A stretch of 64,000 nt of DNA, taken from Paractinoplanes durhamensis. Its GTDB lineage: Bacteria > Actinomycetota > Actinomycetes > Mycobacteriales > Micromonosporaceae. The notes beneath the pieces were generated by a model that saw nothing but the letters and a program-made list of their open reading frames with translations, was not told the DNA's origin and made no database searches. The stretch covers positions 1 to 64,000 of the forward strand of contig NZ_BOML01000017.1 of NCBI RefSeq assembly GCF_016862175.1, read 5' to 3'. This document shows, one piece after another, positions 9,642 to 24,705 of the stretch (the first letter of the stretch is position 1; every line of letters begins with the position of its first letter). The position numbers and the translations under genes are program-made.

Positions 9642-10180
9642 TGCTCATCACCACGGAACGGCTGATCCTGCGGCGCTTCCGGCCGGCCGACGCGCCGGTG
9701 CTCGCCGACTACCGCTCCGACCCCGATGTCGCCCGCTACCAGTCGTGGGACGCGCCGTTCCCGCTGCTGAAGGCGGAGGCGGCGGTGGCGAGCTTCATGG
9801 AGTCCTCGCCGGACATCCCCGGCTGGTTCCAGTATGCGATCGAGCGCATCGAGGACCGCCGGCTGATCGGCGACGTGGCGGTCCGGATGCACGACAACCG
9901 GAAGCAGGCCGAGATCGGCTTCAGCCTGGCCACGGCGTACCAGAAGCAAGGTTTTGCGACCGAGGCCGTGCGGGCCGTGCTGGACCGGCTGTTCCGCCTG
10001 CAGGGCCTGCACAAGGTGACCGGGGAGTGCGACGCCCGCAACGTGGCGTCGGCCGGCCTGATGGAGCGACTCGGCTTCACCCGGGAGGGCACGCTGCGGC
10101 AGCAGACCTTCATCAAAGGCGAGTGGACCGATGACCTGATCTACGGGGTGCTCGCGACCGAATGGCTGACCGGGGAATAG
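9641..10180 (+). CDS. GNAT N-acetyltransferase (RimJ-like)
   Basis: 179 aa. It starts MLITTERLILRRF, the usual start of RimJ/RimL-type GNAT proteins, and has LIGDVAVRMHDN, the acetyl-CoA loop IGFSLATAYQKQGFATEAVRAVLD and the late motif VTGECDARNVASAGLMERLGF. It may acetylate a protein N-terminus or an amine-containing small molecule. The 4-bp overlap with the nucleotidyltransferase gene shows an operon. Confidence 0.88.
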   Translation: MLITTERLILRRFRPADAPVLADYRSDPDVARYQSWDAPFPLLKAEAAVASFMESSPDIPGWFQYAIERIEDRRLIGDVAVRMHDNRKQAEIGFSLATAYQKQGFATEAVRAVLDRLFRLQGLHKVTGECDARNVASAGLMERLGFTREGTLRQQTFIKGEWTDDLIYGVLATEWLTGE

Positions 10181-10203
10181 ACGCGGCTGGCTATCTTGAG
10201 CGC

Positions 10204-10965
10204 ATGGCCGTCGTCGCCTCCGGAATTCTGTGCCTCGGCGTGTGCATGGTGCTGGTCACCGGCATCTTCGCCCTGATCAGCGCGAGCAATCTGCGCCTGG
10301 CCCGGCTGCTGCGCCGGACCCCGCCGACCCCGATCGGCACCTGGCCGGCCCGGCGCGGCCGGGTCACCACCGAGGCAACGGTGGAGTACGGCGCGGCCGG
10401 CCCGCAGGTCGGCCCGCTCAGCGGCAAGGAGTGCGCGTGGTACGAGATGACGCTGACCCGCGCCGACCGCAGCTCCGACACGCCCAGCCGGCACTCCGAG
10501 GCCGGCACGACCCCGGCGCCGGCCGGGCTGACCGACGGCAGCGGGTGGGTGGCGATCGACAACCGGCTCCTCACCGACCGCTTCGGCGACGCCAAGTCCT
10601 ATGAGGCGCCGCCGGTCTGCGAGGTGACCACCCGCACCTACGAGCGCGGTTCCGAGCGGCCGTCGTGGGTCACCGAGAAGATGGCCAAGAGCCTCGGTTT
10701 CACCGAGACCTTCGTGATGACCGAGGTACGCCTGCCGCACGGCCTCCCGGTGTTCGCGATGGGCCGGCTGTCGAACGGCTTCGTGGGCCCGACCGGCTAC
10801 GCCCGCATCATCAAGGGCACGTGGGCCGACCTGATCAAGCAGACCGAGGACGACCTGTCCTTGATGACGAAGACCATCCCGGCCTTCATCGCGATCGGCG
10901 CGATCATCGGCGTCGCCGGTTTCTTCCTGCTGCTCTACGTGACCACCGGCCACCTCACCTGGTGA
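10204..10965 (+). CDS. Two-TM membrane protein with GIDE/MULAN-like domain
   Basis: 253 aa. One TM helix lies at each end (about 5-27 and 222-247) around a soluble region. The middle has GRVTTEATVEYGAAGP, PLSGKECAWYEMTLTR and WVAIDNRLLTDRF, which recall the GIDE domain of eukaryotic mitochondrial E3 ligases MUL1/MULAN and its bacterial relatives, but there is no RING finger. The family call rests on layout and the PLSG-x-x-C-x-W/Y-Y motif and is tentative. Starts 23 bp after the GNAT gene. Its 3' end overlaps the opposite-strand gene by 11 bp. Confidence 0.6.
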   Translation: MAVVASGILCLGVCMVLVTGIFALISASNLRLARLLRRTPPTPIGTWPARRGRVTTEATVEYGAAGPQVGPLSGKECAWYEMTLTRADRSSDTPSRHSEAGTTPAPAGLTDGSGWVAIDNRLLTDRFGDAKSYEAPPVCEVTTRTYERGSERPSWVTEKMAKSLGFTETFVMTEVRLPHGLPVFAMGRLSNGFVGPTGYARIIKGTWADLIKQTEDDLSLMTKTIPAFIAIGAIIGVAGFFLLLYVTTGHLTW

Positions 10966-11647
10966 CCCGGGAATCGGTCAGGACGATCGTGCCGGCCGGG
11001 TCCTCGCAGCGCACCCGCAGGGTCAGCTTCTCCGCCCTGTCGATGGCCGCACTCAACGCTTTGGGGGCGGTAGGCGTGGCCCGGGTCTGCGTGGTGACCT
11101 CGGTGGTGGTCAGGGTGTTGTCGCGCTCCCGGGTGTCGGTGAGGAGGGTGACATGGGTGACCGACTGCTGGTCGGCGCCGGCCGGATAGTACGGACGGAC
11201 CGTCGCGTCGAACTGCACATACCGCCCGCGGACCAGGAACGTCACGTCGGAACTCTGATCGCCGGTCTGATTGGACGGACATCGGATCGCCAGCGGGTGA
11301 CTCGCGTAGCCGTCCTTACCCCGGATCTGCCGGGGCACCTCGACGAGCCGGTCGCCGCCGGCCTCCGGCGGAAGGAAGCCGTCCGCGTCGAGGAACACGC
11401 CGGCTTCGGCGACGGTCGGCCCGGAGGTGGGTGTGGTGCCGGTGGCCACGGGCTTGGCCGTCACCTGAGTCGGGCCCGGCGCCGGCGATGGGTTGCTCTG
11501 CCGGGGAATCAGCCAGGCCAGGACCGCTATCACCAGGCTGAGCCCACCGATGACGGTGCCCAGCACGGTCGCGACACCGGACCAGCGATGCCAGCGGCTG
11601 GGCGGATCGCCGGGATCGGTCGATTTCTGATGCAGCGTTGAGGTCAC
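10955..11647 (-). CDS. Single-pass membrane protein with extracellular beta-rich domain
   Basis: 230 aa. A short cytoplasmic N-terminus, one TM helix (about 24-48, GVATVLGTVIGGLSLVIAVLAWLI), a Pro/Thr linker, and an outside domain from about residue 80. The text SDVTFLVRGRYVQFDATVRPYYPAGADQQSV resembles NPCBM-type carbohydrate-binding folds, but I would not claim the family. Two Cys (IRCPSN, VRCEDP) may pair. It is divergent from a gene of the same layout at 11823, with 175 bp of shared upstream DNA. Confidence 0.6.
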   Translation of the reverse strand: MTSTLHQKSTDPGDPPSRWHRWSGVATVLGTVIGGLSLVIAVLAWLIPRQSNPSPAPGPTQVTAKPVATGTTPTSGPTVAEAGVFLDADGFLPPEAGGDRLVEVPRQIRGKDGYASHPLAIRCPSNQTGDQSSDVTFLVRGRYVQFDATVRPYYPAGADQQSVTHVTLLTDTRERDNTLTTTEVTTQTRATPTAPKALSAAIDRAEKLTLRVRCEDPAGTIVLTDSRVTR

Positions 11648-11822
11648 GGGCCCGCCTGCGAGGAGTGTTGGATCGATAGCGGCGCCACATTGTGGCTTAA
11701 CAGAGAAAGATCATGTTTGACGCTGATTGACGGGTTTCGGACAGATGCTCGCGTTGGATCACACGGTACGGTGCCGGAGAAATCGCGCACAGTGATCAAA
11801 TCTGCTGAGGTTCGAGCCACCT

Positions 11823-12743
11823 ATGACCACACCCAACCCTTTCGGACAGCCACCATCAGGACCGCAGCCACCCGGGCCGCATTCGCCGGCACCGGGCCAG
11901 GGTCCGCAGCAATCACCCAATGTGTACGGCAGCAGTCGAGTCGTTCCTCCGCAGCCCGCTGCTCCAGCCCCGCCCGCATCCAAGTCGGCCGGCGGCCCGC
12001 AACCGCCACTCGCTTCCCCGTCCACCGCTCCTTCGGCACCGAAGCCGCCACCGGCGACCGGGCGGGGTGCCCGCCTTTTCACGGCCGGGGCGGCCGGGGT
12101 CGCGGTGCTTCTCGCCCTGGTTGCGGTGGCGCTCGCGTGGCGGGCCAACGGCCGTGCCGACGAGGCCTTCGACAAGGCCTCCACTCAGATCGCCGGGCAG
12201 CCGGCCACTCCGCCGCCCACTCAGGAGGCGCCCACTCAGGAGCCGGCCACCGAGCCGACGGTGGAGCCGACCACGGAGCCGGCCTCGGAGGAGACCGGTA
12301 CACCGACGCTCGACGCGCAGACGAAGTACACCGTCAAGTACTCCGGCAAGTCACTGAAGATCGCCACCTCCCGGTGCGGCGAATCCACCAACATCGACCT
12401 GGACGAGCCCAGGGTCGGCGTGGAGGCCGCCAGCAGGGACTTCACGGTGAACCCGGCCTGCACGAGCAGCGGCGCCAGCATCACGCTCAACGGCGGCGTG
12501 GACGGCAGCCTGGCTGGCTCGCCCCAGGTGAAGCCGGTCGAATGCAACGAACTGATCCAGCTCAGCCCTCTGCCGCAAGGAAACAAGGCGATCCGCACCG
12601 GCCAGGTCTATTGCATCAATACCTCGCGGGACGCGGCCCGGGTCACCGCGAACACCTGGAAGATGGTCGTGCTCGAGGTGACCGCGATCGCGCAGGACGG
12701 CACCGTCACCTTCAAGGCGTCGGCCTGGGACATTCCGTTGTAA
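11823..12743 (+). CDS. Pro-rich single-pass membrane protein
   Basis: 306 aa. Residues 1-80 are Pro/Gly/Ser/Gln-rich and cytoplasmic, one TM helix lies at about 88-106 (FTAGAAGVAVLLALVAVAL), then an outside Pro/Thr/Glu linker (TEPTVEPTTEPASEE) and a compact domain from about 160 with four Cys (SRCGES, PACTSS, VECNEL, VYCINT). Function unknown. The layout (disordered inside, anchor, Cys-stabilised outside domain) is common for actinobacterial surface sensors. It converges on the M48 protease with 4 bp between stops. Confidence 0.65.
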   Translation: MTTPNPFGQPPSGPQPPGPHSPAPGQGPQQSPNVYGSSRVVPPQPAAPAPPASKSAGGPQPPLASPSTAPSAPKPPPATGRGARLFTAGAAGVAVLLALVAVALAWRANGRADEAFDKASTQIAGQPATPPPTQEAPTQEPATEPTVEPTTEPASEETGTPTLDAQTKYTVKYSGKSLKIATSRCGESTNIDLDEPRVGVEAASRDFTVNPACTSSGASITLNGGVDGSLAGSPQVKPVECNELIQLSPLPQGNKAIRTGQVYCINTSRDAARVTANTWKMVVLEVTAIAQDGTVTFKASAWDIPL

Positions 12744-12747
12744 CCCG

Positions 12748-14016
12748 TCACTCGGTGACGTGGCGCAGCATCGTGCGGTGCAGGGCCTCGGCGTAGGGGC
12801 CGATCTCCTTCTCCAAGGCCGCCGCCTGCTCCTCGTCGAGCAACACGGCGGCGTCGGACGGGGGCTGGGCGGCCAGCCACTGGTGCCGGCGGCCGGCGGG
12901 CGGGTGCGAGGCGAACAGCGTGGCGTGGGTGCGGATCGAGAGCTGGCGCCAGGCCGGGGCGGTTTCGATCTCGCGCTCGCGGACCGCGCGCAGCATGCGG
13001 CGCCACGTGGCCGCGGCCTCGCCCTTCGGGACGTAGTGCTGCACGTAGCCGGTCAGGGTGGGCAGCATCGCCAGCACGTCCATCGTCTCCAGGGCGGTCG
13101 CGCTTCCGGCGACCCTGGCCGCGGCGGCGTCGGCCCGCAGTTCCACGGTCCGGTCGTCCTGGGCGCCGAGCACGTTCACGCCGACGTGGGCGGCGAAGAG
13201 CAGCCATGAGATCGAGCCGCCGATCACCTGCCAGAGGAACAGGGCGATGGTGGCCGGCGGGTTCAGGCCGAGCTCCCAGGCCGAGATCCGCGGCGGCCGG
13301 ACCAGGCGGGACAACCGGCCGAAGGTGTAGCGGGCGGGCGAGGTCAGGGTGCCGCGCCGGACGTCGGCGTACTTCAGGTGGCCCAGCTCGTGGCCGAGGA
13401 CGGCGACCAGTTGGGCCGGGGTCAGCACCAGCAGCAATGGCACGCCGATGGTGAGGACCCGCAGCGGACGCGGCCCGACCGTGGTCACGCCCGCGTTCCA
13501 GGCGAAGTCGAAGAGCAGGACGTCGGGCTTCGGCGCGTCCAACTCGGCGGCGATCCGGTCGATCAGGGTGTGGATGGCCGGCGCGTTGGTGATCTCGACC
13601 CGGTACGAGTTCTTGAGCAGGCGCTTGAGCCGGGTGAAGCGCGGCCGGATCAGGACCGCCAGGAACAGCAGGACCAGGCCGAGGACGATCGGGAAGAACG
13701 GTCCGCCGAGGATGATCAGGACGAGGCCACCGGCGATCAGGGCCAGCATCGCCATCATCACCGCCGAGGAGAGGGCCACCAGGAAGCGGTGGTTGCGGCT
13801 CAGCACCGGGGCGGCCGTCTCGGCCAGCAGCCGATGTGAGCGAAAGCCGGCCTCGTGGTCGGAGCGGGACATCCGCCGCCAGAACCAGCTGTCGTGCGGG
13901 TTCTCGGCGAAGTGGTCGAGGTTCCACTCGCACGCGCCGCACCACGGCTCCGCCTCGGGCAGCCGGGTCAGCGCGGTGGCACAGGTGGGGCAGCGGTCGC
14001 CCTCGATCGTCGGCAC
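12748..14016 (-). CDS. M48-family membrane zinc metalloprotease with N-terminal zinc ribbon
   Basis: 422 aa. A zinc ribbon opens the protein (C9-x2-C12 and C26-x2-C29). Two hydrophobic segments follow (about 80-135, including SSAVMMAMLALIAGGLVLII). The M48 metal motif is VAVLGHELGHLKYADV (HELGH near residue 208); the third zinc ligand is probably in the ELRADAAAARVAG stretch, which matches the family's E-x-x-AD pattern. HtpX-like enzymes of this family degrade membrane or unfolded proteins. The zinc ribbon is an addition to the standard HtpX layout. Confidence 0.88.
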   Translation of the reverse strand: MPTIEGDRCPTCATALTRLPEAEPWCGACEWNLDHFAENPHDSWFWRRMSRSDHEAGFRSHRLLAETAAPVLSRNHRFLVALSSAVMMAMLALIAGGLVLIILGGPFFPIVLGLVLLFLAVLIRPRFTRLKRLLKNSYRVEITNAPAIHTLIDRIAAELDAPKPDVLLFDFAWNAGVTTVGPRPLRVLTIGVPLLLVLTPAQLVAVLGHELGHLKYADVRRGTLTSPARYTFGRLSRLVRPPRISAWELGLNPPATIALFLWQVIGGSISWLLFAAHVGVNVLGAQDDRTVELRADAAAARVAGSATALETMDVLAMLPTLTGYVQHYVPKGEAAATWRRMLRAVREREIETAPAWRQLSIRTHATLFASHPPAGRRHQWLAAQPPSDAAVLLDEEQAAALEKEIGPYAEALHRTMLRHVTE

Positions 14017-14046
14017 GGCGGAGATGATGCGGCACGGACAGCAAAC

Positions 14047-14082
14047 GGCGCGACCCCGGTTCGGCCGAACCGGGATCGCGCC
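14047..14082. terminator. Strong hairpin ending the glgE-treS-mak-glgB operon
   Basis: An 18-bp stem, GGCGCGACCCCGGTTCGG at 14047-14064 with its complement at 14065-14082, one mismatch, and a tight turn at the centre. It lies 11 bp beyond the glgB stop, and on the minus strand it is followed by a short T-rich patch. It separates the glucan operon from the protease gene. Confidence 0.75.
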
Positions 14083-14092
14083 GACAAAACGA

Positions 14093-16243
<2,151 letters not shown>

Positions 16244-16255
16244 GGGGGTGACTCC

Positions 16256-17577
16256 TTAGAAAGTGGTTCGTCCGACCAGGCGGGCGATGGATCGCAACGG
16301 GATCCGCAGCCATCCGGGCCGGTGCCGGGCTTCGTATGCGGCCTCGTAGACCGCCTTGTCCAACTCGTACGCCGCGAGCAGCGCACCCTGGGTTCGTGGG
16401 TCGAGGCCGGAGGCGTGTGCGTAACCATCGCAGAAGGCGGCCCGGTTGCGGTCCACCCACTCCCGGGCGCGGGCGGCCAGATGCTCCTCGTCGTCGGAGT
16501 CGACGAGCAACTGGTAGGCGGCGTACTCGTAGCTGCGCAGCACGCCGGCGACGTCGCGCAGCGGGGAGTCCGGCAGGCGCCGCTGGTCGAGCGGCACCCC
16601 GGGCTCACCCTCGAAGTCGATCAGCAGCCACGCCTCGGGGGTGCGCAGCACCTGGCCGAGGTGCAGGTCGCCGTGCACCCGCTGGACCGTGACCTCTTCG
16701 CCGTCGAGGGCCCGGAACTGCTCCTCGATGGTCGGAACGTACTGCTCCAGCTCGCCGACCGAGGCGGCCGCCTGGCGCAGCCGGGCCAGCACCGCGTCGA
16801 GCGGGAACGGCGCCGGGCCGGAGCCGAGCTCGGCGGCCAGGTCGGCGTGCACCGACGCGACCGCCTCGCCGAGCCGGTAGGACTCGCCCTGGAAGTCGCC
16901 GCCGACCTCGTCGGCGCCCATCTCGGCGTCGGCGAACAGGTCCCGGGCGCTGGCGGTGGCCATCGCCCAGCCCTCGGCCGAGTTGCCGGCGAACGCGGTC
17001 ACCATGCCCAGCGGGCACGGCTCGCCGCTCTCGGTGGTCTCGAACGAGCCGAGCAGCTTCGCCACGTGCGGGTTGCCGCGCCGGCCGAGCACCTGGTTGA
17101 GCTCGATGTCGGGGTTGATGCCGTTGGAGACCCGGCGGAACACCTTGAGGATCGCGTCCTCGCCGAAGATCACGCTGGTGTTGCTCTGCTCGGCGTCGAA
17201 CACCCGCGGCCACGACTCGTCGCTGGGGAACGTGGCGTACGGCTCCGGCTCGAAGATCACGTCGTCGACCGAGCTGCCGCCGGCCACCAGGGACAACAGG
17301 TAGCGGGCGGCGCCCGGGTCGTAGAGCGCGTCGTAGCCGGTGCGGCCCTCGACCGTGCCGATGGTGGCCACGCTGCTGTACTCGGCCATCGGCCGGTTGT
17401 CCCAGGCGACGATCACCTGGTAGCGCTCGGAGCTGCCGTCGGTGTAGGCGACGTCGACCAGGATCAGGTCGAGGTTGTCGCCGAGTTTCGTCGACGACCC
17501 CTCGGAGACGGTCGACAGGGTGCGCGCCTTGCCGGCGTACCAGCGCTGCTTCGGCAGCCATTCCGCGAAGGGCAGCG

Positions 17578-17581
<4 letters not shown>
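16256..17581 (-). CDS. mak: Maltokinase (ATP:maltose 1-phosphotransferase)
   Basis: 441 aa, also called Pep2. It makes maltose-1-phosphate, the GlgE donor, from maltose supplied by TreS. The N-terminal lobe has the cap motif [18 protein letters not shown]. The eukaryotic-type kinase fold shows [14 protein letters not shown] (catalytic loop) and [18 protein letters not shown] (metal-binding D). The ATG at 17581 overlaps the treS stop as ATGA and has GGAGGAGAAGC upstream; the longer frame from 17602 is not needed. In mycobacteria TreS and Mak form a complex, which fits this coupling. Confidence 0.95.
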
Positions 17582-19347
<1,766 letters not shown>

Positions 19348-19381
19348 TGCTTTCCCACCTACCCACCCGCAGGTACTTGAA

Positions 19382-21349
<1,968 letters not shown>

Positions 21350-21765
21350 GATCTCCACCGTAGTCAGCGGGGCGGGCACGGGCGCGGCGAACTAGCACCG
21401 CCGTCAGGGCATACTTCTCCGCAGGGGAGGCACCGCAAACGACGAGCGTGCCGATGCGTCAAACCTACCGGAGAGCGCTCAGGCCGGCTCCTCCAGGAGC
21501 GGTCGTGCGCCGCCGGTGAATTTCGACAGTTCGCCCCGATGAAGCATTCGCTTGCGCTTAACCGTTTTGATCATCGGCACGTTACCGGCCAGCAAAATCA
21601 CGTCTCCCGCGCACCACCGGTTCATCGGCCGGACGGCGCTGGGGAGCGCGTTGGTTGCCGGCCGGTCCCACTCCGGTGACCCTGCTCAGATCGGCTGTCG
21701 AAACGACCGAGAGGTACCCCAGACGCAGCTCGACCGGAGCTGCGCCTGACCTCGAGGAGCACTTC
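21350..21765. other. Intergenic control region between glgE and a divergent gene
   Basis: 416 bp without a convincing gene. It must hold the glgE promoter and that of the opposite gene. Visible elements: GAGCGCTC at 21473-21480, a LacI-type dyad core; GGCTCCTCCAGGAGC near 21484-21498; and an inverted repeat GCAGCTC (21725-21731) / GAGCTGC (21737-21743) close to the plus-strand start. The stretch 21535-21605 is less GC-rich than its surroundings, as promoters here often are. No clear -35/-10 pair can be assigned. Confidence 0.45.
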
Positions 21766-22344
21766 GTGGCCGGACCGTCTGTCGAGCTCTCGCCGGTGAT
21801 CGCCGCCAGCACCCACTGGCTGGCGCGCGCCTACCCCGCGGGCACCCCTGACACCATCGCCCACACGCTCTCCGAGCTGCAGGCCCGCCAGGCCGTGACG
21901 GTCGCCGCGTGGCTGCGCTACCCGACGGAGATGGACGCGGCCCTGGTCGCGATCGCCGGCCCGGGCGGTTCCGCCGTGCTCGACTGGCGGGTCGGCAGCG
22001 AGCCGGACGACGAGGAGGCCGAGGAGGAGGGCTGGCGCACCTGGGTCGACGAGGTCGTGGTGAGCTGGGCCGCCTGCCTGCTGGCCGACCCGCGGCTGGC
22101 CCGTAAGGGCGTCGACGCGGTGGCCGCGGCGATCCCGCCGAGCGGCACCGACCGCCCCCGCCCGCACCCGCACCGGGTCGGCGGCCTGCCGACCGAGTTT
22201 CGCCGGCTGCTCGACCCGGACCAGCGCGACCGGGACGCGGCCGTGCTGCTGCGCCACCCCGACCTGCTCGAGCCGGTCGCCGCGATGCACCGCGACACCC
22301 TGCTCTACCTGCTCGGCATCGAGCAGGAGGTCGCTGCGGCCTGA
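21766..22344 (+). CDS. Hypothetical soluble protein
   Basis: 192 aa; no family recognised. The GTG at 21766 is chosen because GAGGAG lies 6 bp upstream; in-frame starts further up would run through the promoter region. The protein is mostly helical and acidic in the middle (EPDDEEAEEEGWRTWVDEVV) with no TM helix or signal peptide. The C-terminal half has HPHRVGGLPTEFRRLLDPDQRD. A strong terminator follows at 22370. Confidence 0.65.
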   Translation: MAGPSVELSPVIAASTHWLARAYPAGTPDTIAHTLSELQARQAVTVAAWLRYPTEMDAALVAIAGPGGSAVLDWRVGSEPDDEEAEEEGWRTWVDEVVVSWAACLLADPRLARKGVDAVAAAIPPSGTDRPRPHPHRVGGLPTEFRRLLDPDQRDRDAAVLLRHPDLLEPVAAMHRDTLLYLLGIEQEVAAA

Positions 22345-22369
22345 CGGACCCGATGACCCCCCAAGAAAT

Positions 22370-22405
22370 AAGGCCGGCGCCCTGGTTCAGGGCGCCGGCC
22401 TTTTC
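22370..22405. terminator. Bidirectional Rho-independent terminator
   Basis: A perfect 15-bp stem AAGGCCGGCGCCCTG (22370-22384), 3-base loop GTT, complement at 22388-22402, then TTTTCTT on the plus strand. It sits between convergent genes and can stop both; on the minus strand it is followed by TATTTCTTGG. Confidence 0.95.
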
Positions 22406-22416
22406 TTGCCTTCCGG

Positions 22417-22878
22417 CTACGCCAGGCGAGCGGGGAAGCCGCCGGTGGCGATCGGGCCCCACCGGTCGATGGTGATGCGGATCAGGGATTTGCCCTGGTC
22501 ACGCATCGCCTGGCGGTACTCGTCCCAGTCCGGGTGCTCGCCGGAGATGCAGCGGAAATATTCCACCAAGGGCTCGATCGAGTCGGGCAGGTCGAGCACC
22601 TCGGCCGACCCGTCCACCTGCACCCAGGCGCCGCCGAAGTCCTCGGAGAGGACCAGCACTGACACCTGCGGGTTGCGCCGGACGTTCATCGCCTTGGCCC
22701 GCTCGGGGTAGGTGGAGATGACGATCCGGCCCTCGGTGTCGACGCCGCAGGTGTTGGGCGACGACTGCGGGCGCCCGTCGCGGCGGGTGGTCATCAGGAT
22801 CGCGTGGTGGCGCGGCCGGAGGAACTCCAGCAGCGCCTCGCGGTCCACGGTCGTGTTGGTGGCGATGGTGCGCGGCAC
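22417..22878 (-). CDS. PPOX-class F420-dependent oxidoreductase (FDOR-B-like)
   Basis: 153 aa, a split-barrel flavin/deazaflavin-binding fold of the pyridoxamine 5'-phosphate oxidase class. Motifs: [20 protein letters not shown] at the start, [20 protein letters not shown] in the cofactor region, and [22 protein letters not shown]. Actinobacterial members commonly use F420H2 or bind F420 or biliverdin; the substrate is unknown. It lies 9 bp after ppgK on the same strand, so the two are probably co-transcribed. Confidence 0.85.
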   Translation of the reverse strand: MPRTIATNTTVDREALLEFLRPRHHAILMTTRRDGRPQSSPNTCGVDTEGRIVISTYPERAKAMNVRRNPQVSVLVLSEDFGGAWVQVDGSAEVLDLPDSIEPLVEYFRCISGEHPDWDEYRQAMRDQGKSLIRITIDRWGPIATGGFPARLA

Positions 22879-22887
22879 GGTCGCCCC

Positions 22888-23646
<759 letters not shown>

Positions 23647-23758
23647 CAGGGTTTCCCATCCGCTTCCGTCAAAGATGTTTCCCGCTGTTTACCACGGGGG
23701 ACCGACATTGAATCCTCGCTGATGTCCCTCTTGCCAGGCTCGGCTCGGTCATTCGACG

Positions 23759-23769
23759 TGAGTGACTCA
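23759..23769. promoter_or_regulatory. Palindrome in the sigma-factor upstream region
   Basis: TGAGTGACTCA is an exact odd-length dyad about 100 bp before the sigma gene, in the 225-bp region between divergent ppgK and the sigma factor. The surrounding 23759-23815 stretch is comparatively AT-rich (ACTTTCGG, TAGTCTTTGTGGTTAG) and likely carries the promoter. The binding factor is unknown. Confidence 0.3.
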
Positions 23770-23871
23770 TACTTTCGGCTAGTGCTACCTAGTCTTTGTG
23801 GTTAGCGTGGAGGCACTGAACGGTCGCCGCGTGCGGGCACGGCTCTCTGCCCGCTGATGGAGGACCACCGA

Positions 23872-24663
23872 ATGATCCAGACCATGGCCACCTCGAGATC
23901 CAGTCACAACTCGGTCCCGGACACCGCCACCGAGATGCTCACCGTGCTGGCGGCCGTGCCCGCCGGCGATCCGTCCCGGCCCGCCCTGCGCGACAGCGTG
24001 ATCGAGGCGTGGCTCCCGCTGGCCCGGCACCTCGCCAACCGCTACGCCGGCCGCGGCGAGCCCACCGACGACCTGATCCAGACCGCCAACGTCGGCCTCA
24101 TCAAAGCCGTCGACAAGTTCGACCCCGAGCGCGGCGTCGACTTCGCCGGCTACGCCATCCCGACCATCATCGGCGAGATCAAGCGCCACTTCCGCGACCG
24201 CACCTGGTCCATCCGGGTCCCGCGCCGCCTGCAGGAGCTGCGCCTGGCGATCACCGAGGCCAACAGCACCCTCACCCACACCCTCGGCCGCTCGCCGACC
24301 GTCGCCGACATCTCGGCGCACCTCGGCATCACCGAGGAAGAAGTCCTGGAAGGCCTCGAAGGCGCCCGCGCCTACAACACCACGTCGCTGAGCACCCCGA
24401 TCAACGCCGACGGCACCACCGAGCTGGGCGACACCCTCGGTGGCAACGACTACGAGTACGAGCTGGCCGAGACCCGGGTGGCGCTCGGGCCGGCCCTGGC
24501 GACGCTGGACGAGCGCGAGCAGAAGATCCTGATCCTGCGCTTCTACGGCAACCTCACCCAGTCGCAGATCGCCGACCAGATCGGCATCTCCCAGATGCAC
24601 GTGTCGCGGCTGCTCAGCCGGGCCCTGGTGAAGTTGCGCCACGAGCTGCACGCCGGGTTCTGA
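23872..24663 (+). CDS. RNA polymerase sigma factor, SigB/SigF/SigG family
   Basis: 263 aa. Region 2 is DDLIQTANVGLIKAVDKFDPERGVDFAGYA with the -10 recognition part IIGEIKRHFRDRTW. Region 3 is LGRSPTVADISAHLGITEEEV. Region 4 has the helix-turn-helix LTQSQIADQIGISQMHVSRLLSRAL. Start ATG 23872 has GGAGGA 9-14 bp upstream. Family members run general stress or development genes and are controlled by an anti-sigma kinase and SpoIIE-type phosphatases; no such partner gene is adjacent here, although a SpoIIE-type phosphatase lies 13 kb away. Confidence 0.93.
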   Translation: MIQTMATSRSSHNSVPDTATEMLTVLAAVPAGDPSRPALRDSVIEAWLPLARHLANRYAGRGEPTDDLIQTANVGLIKAVDKFDPERGVDFAGYAIPTIIGEIKRHFRDRTWSIRVPRRLQELRLAITEANSTLTHTLGRSPTVADISAHLGITEEEVLEGLEGARAYNTTSLSTPINADGTTELGDTLGGNDYEYELAETRVALGPALATLDEREQKILILRFYGNLTQSQIADQIGISQMHVSRLLSRALVKLRHELHAGF

Positions 24664-24671
24664 TCCGTTGA

Positions 24672-24701
24672 CCGGTCGCCCCGGAAATCCGGGGCGACCG
24701 G
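24672..24701. terminator. Hairpin between convergent sigma-factor and stress-protein genes
   Basis: A perfect 13-bp stem CCGGTCGCCCCGG (24672-24684), loop AAAT, complement at 24689-24701. It is placed 9 bp after one stop and 5 bp before the other. There is no long T-run, as is common for actinobacterial terminators. Confidence 0.85.
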
Positions 24702-24705
24702 ATCA

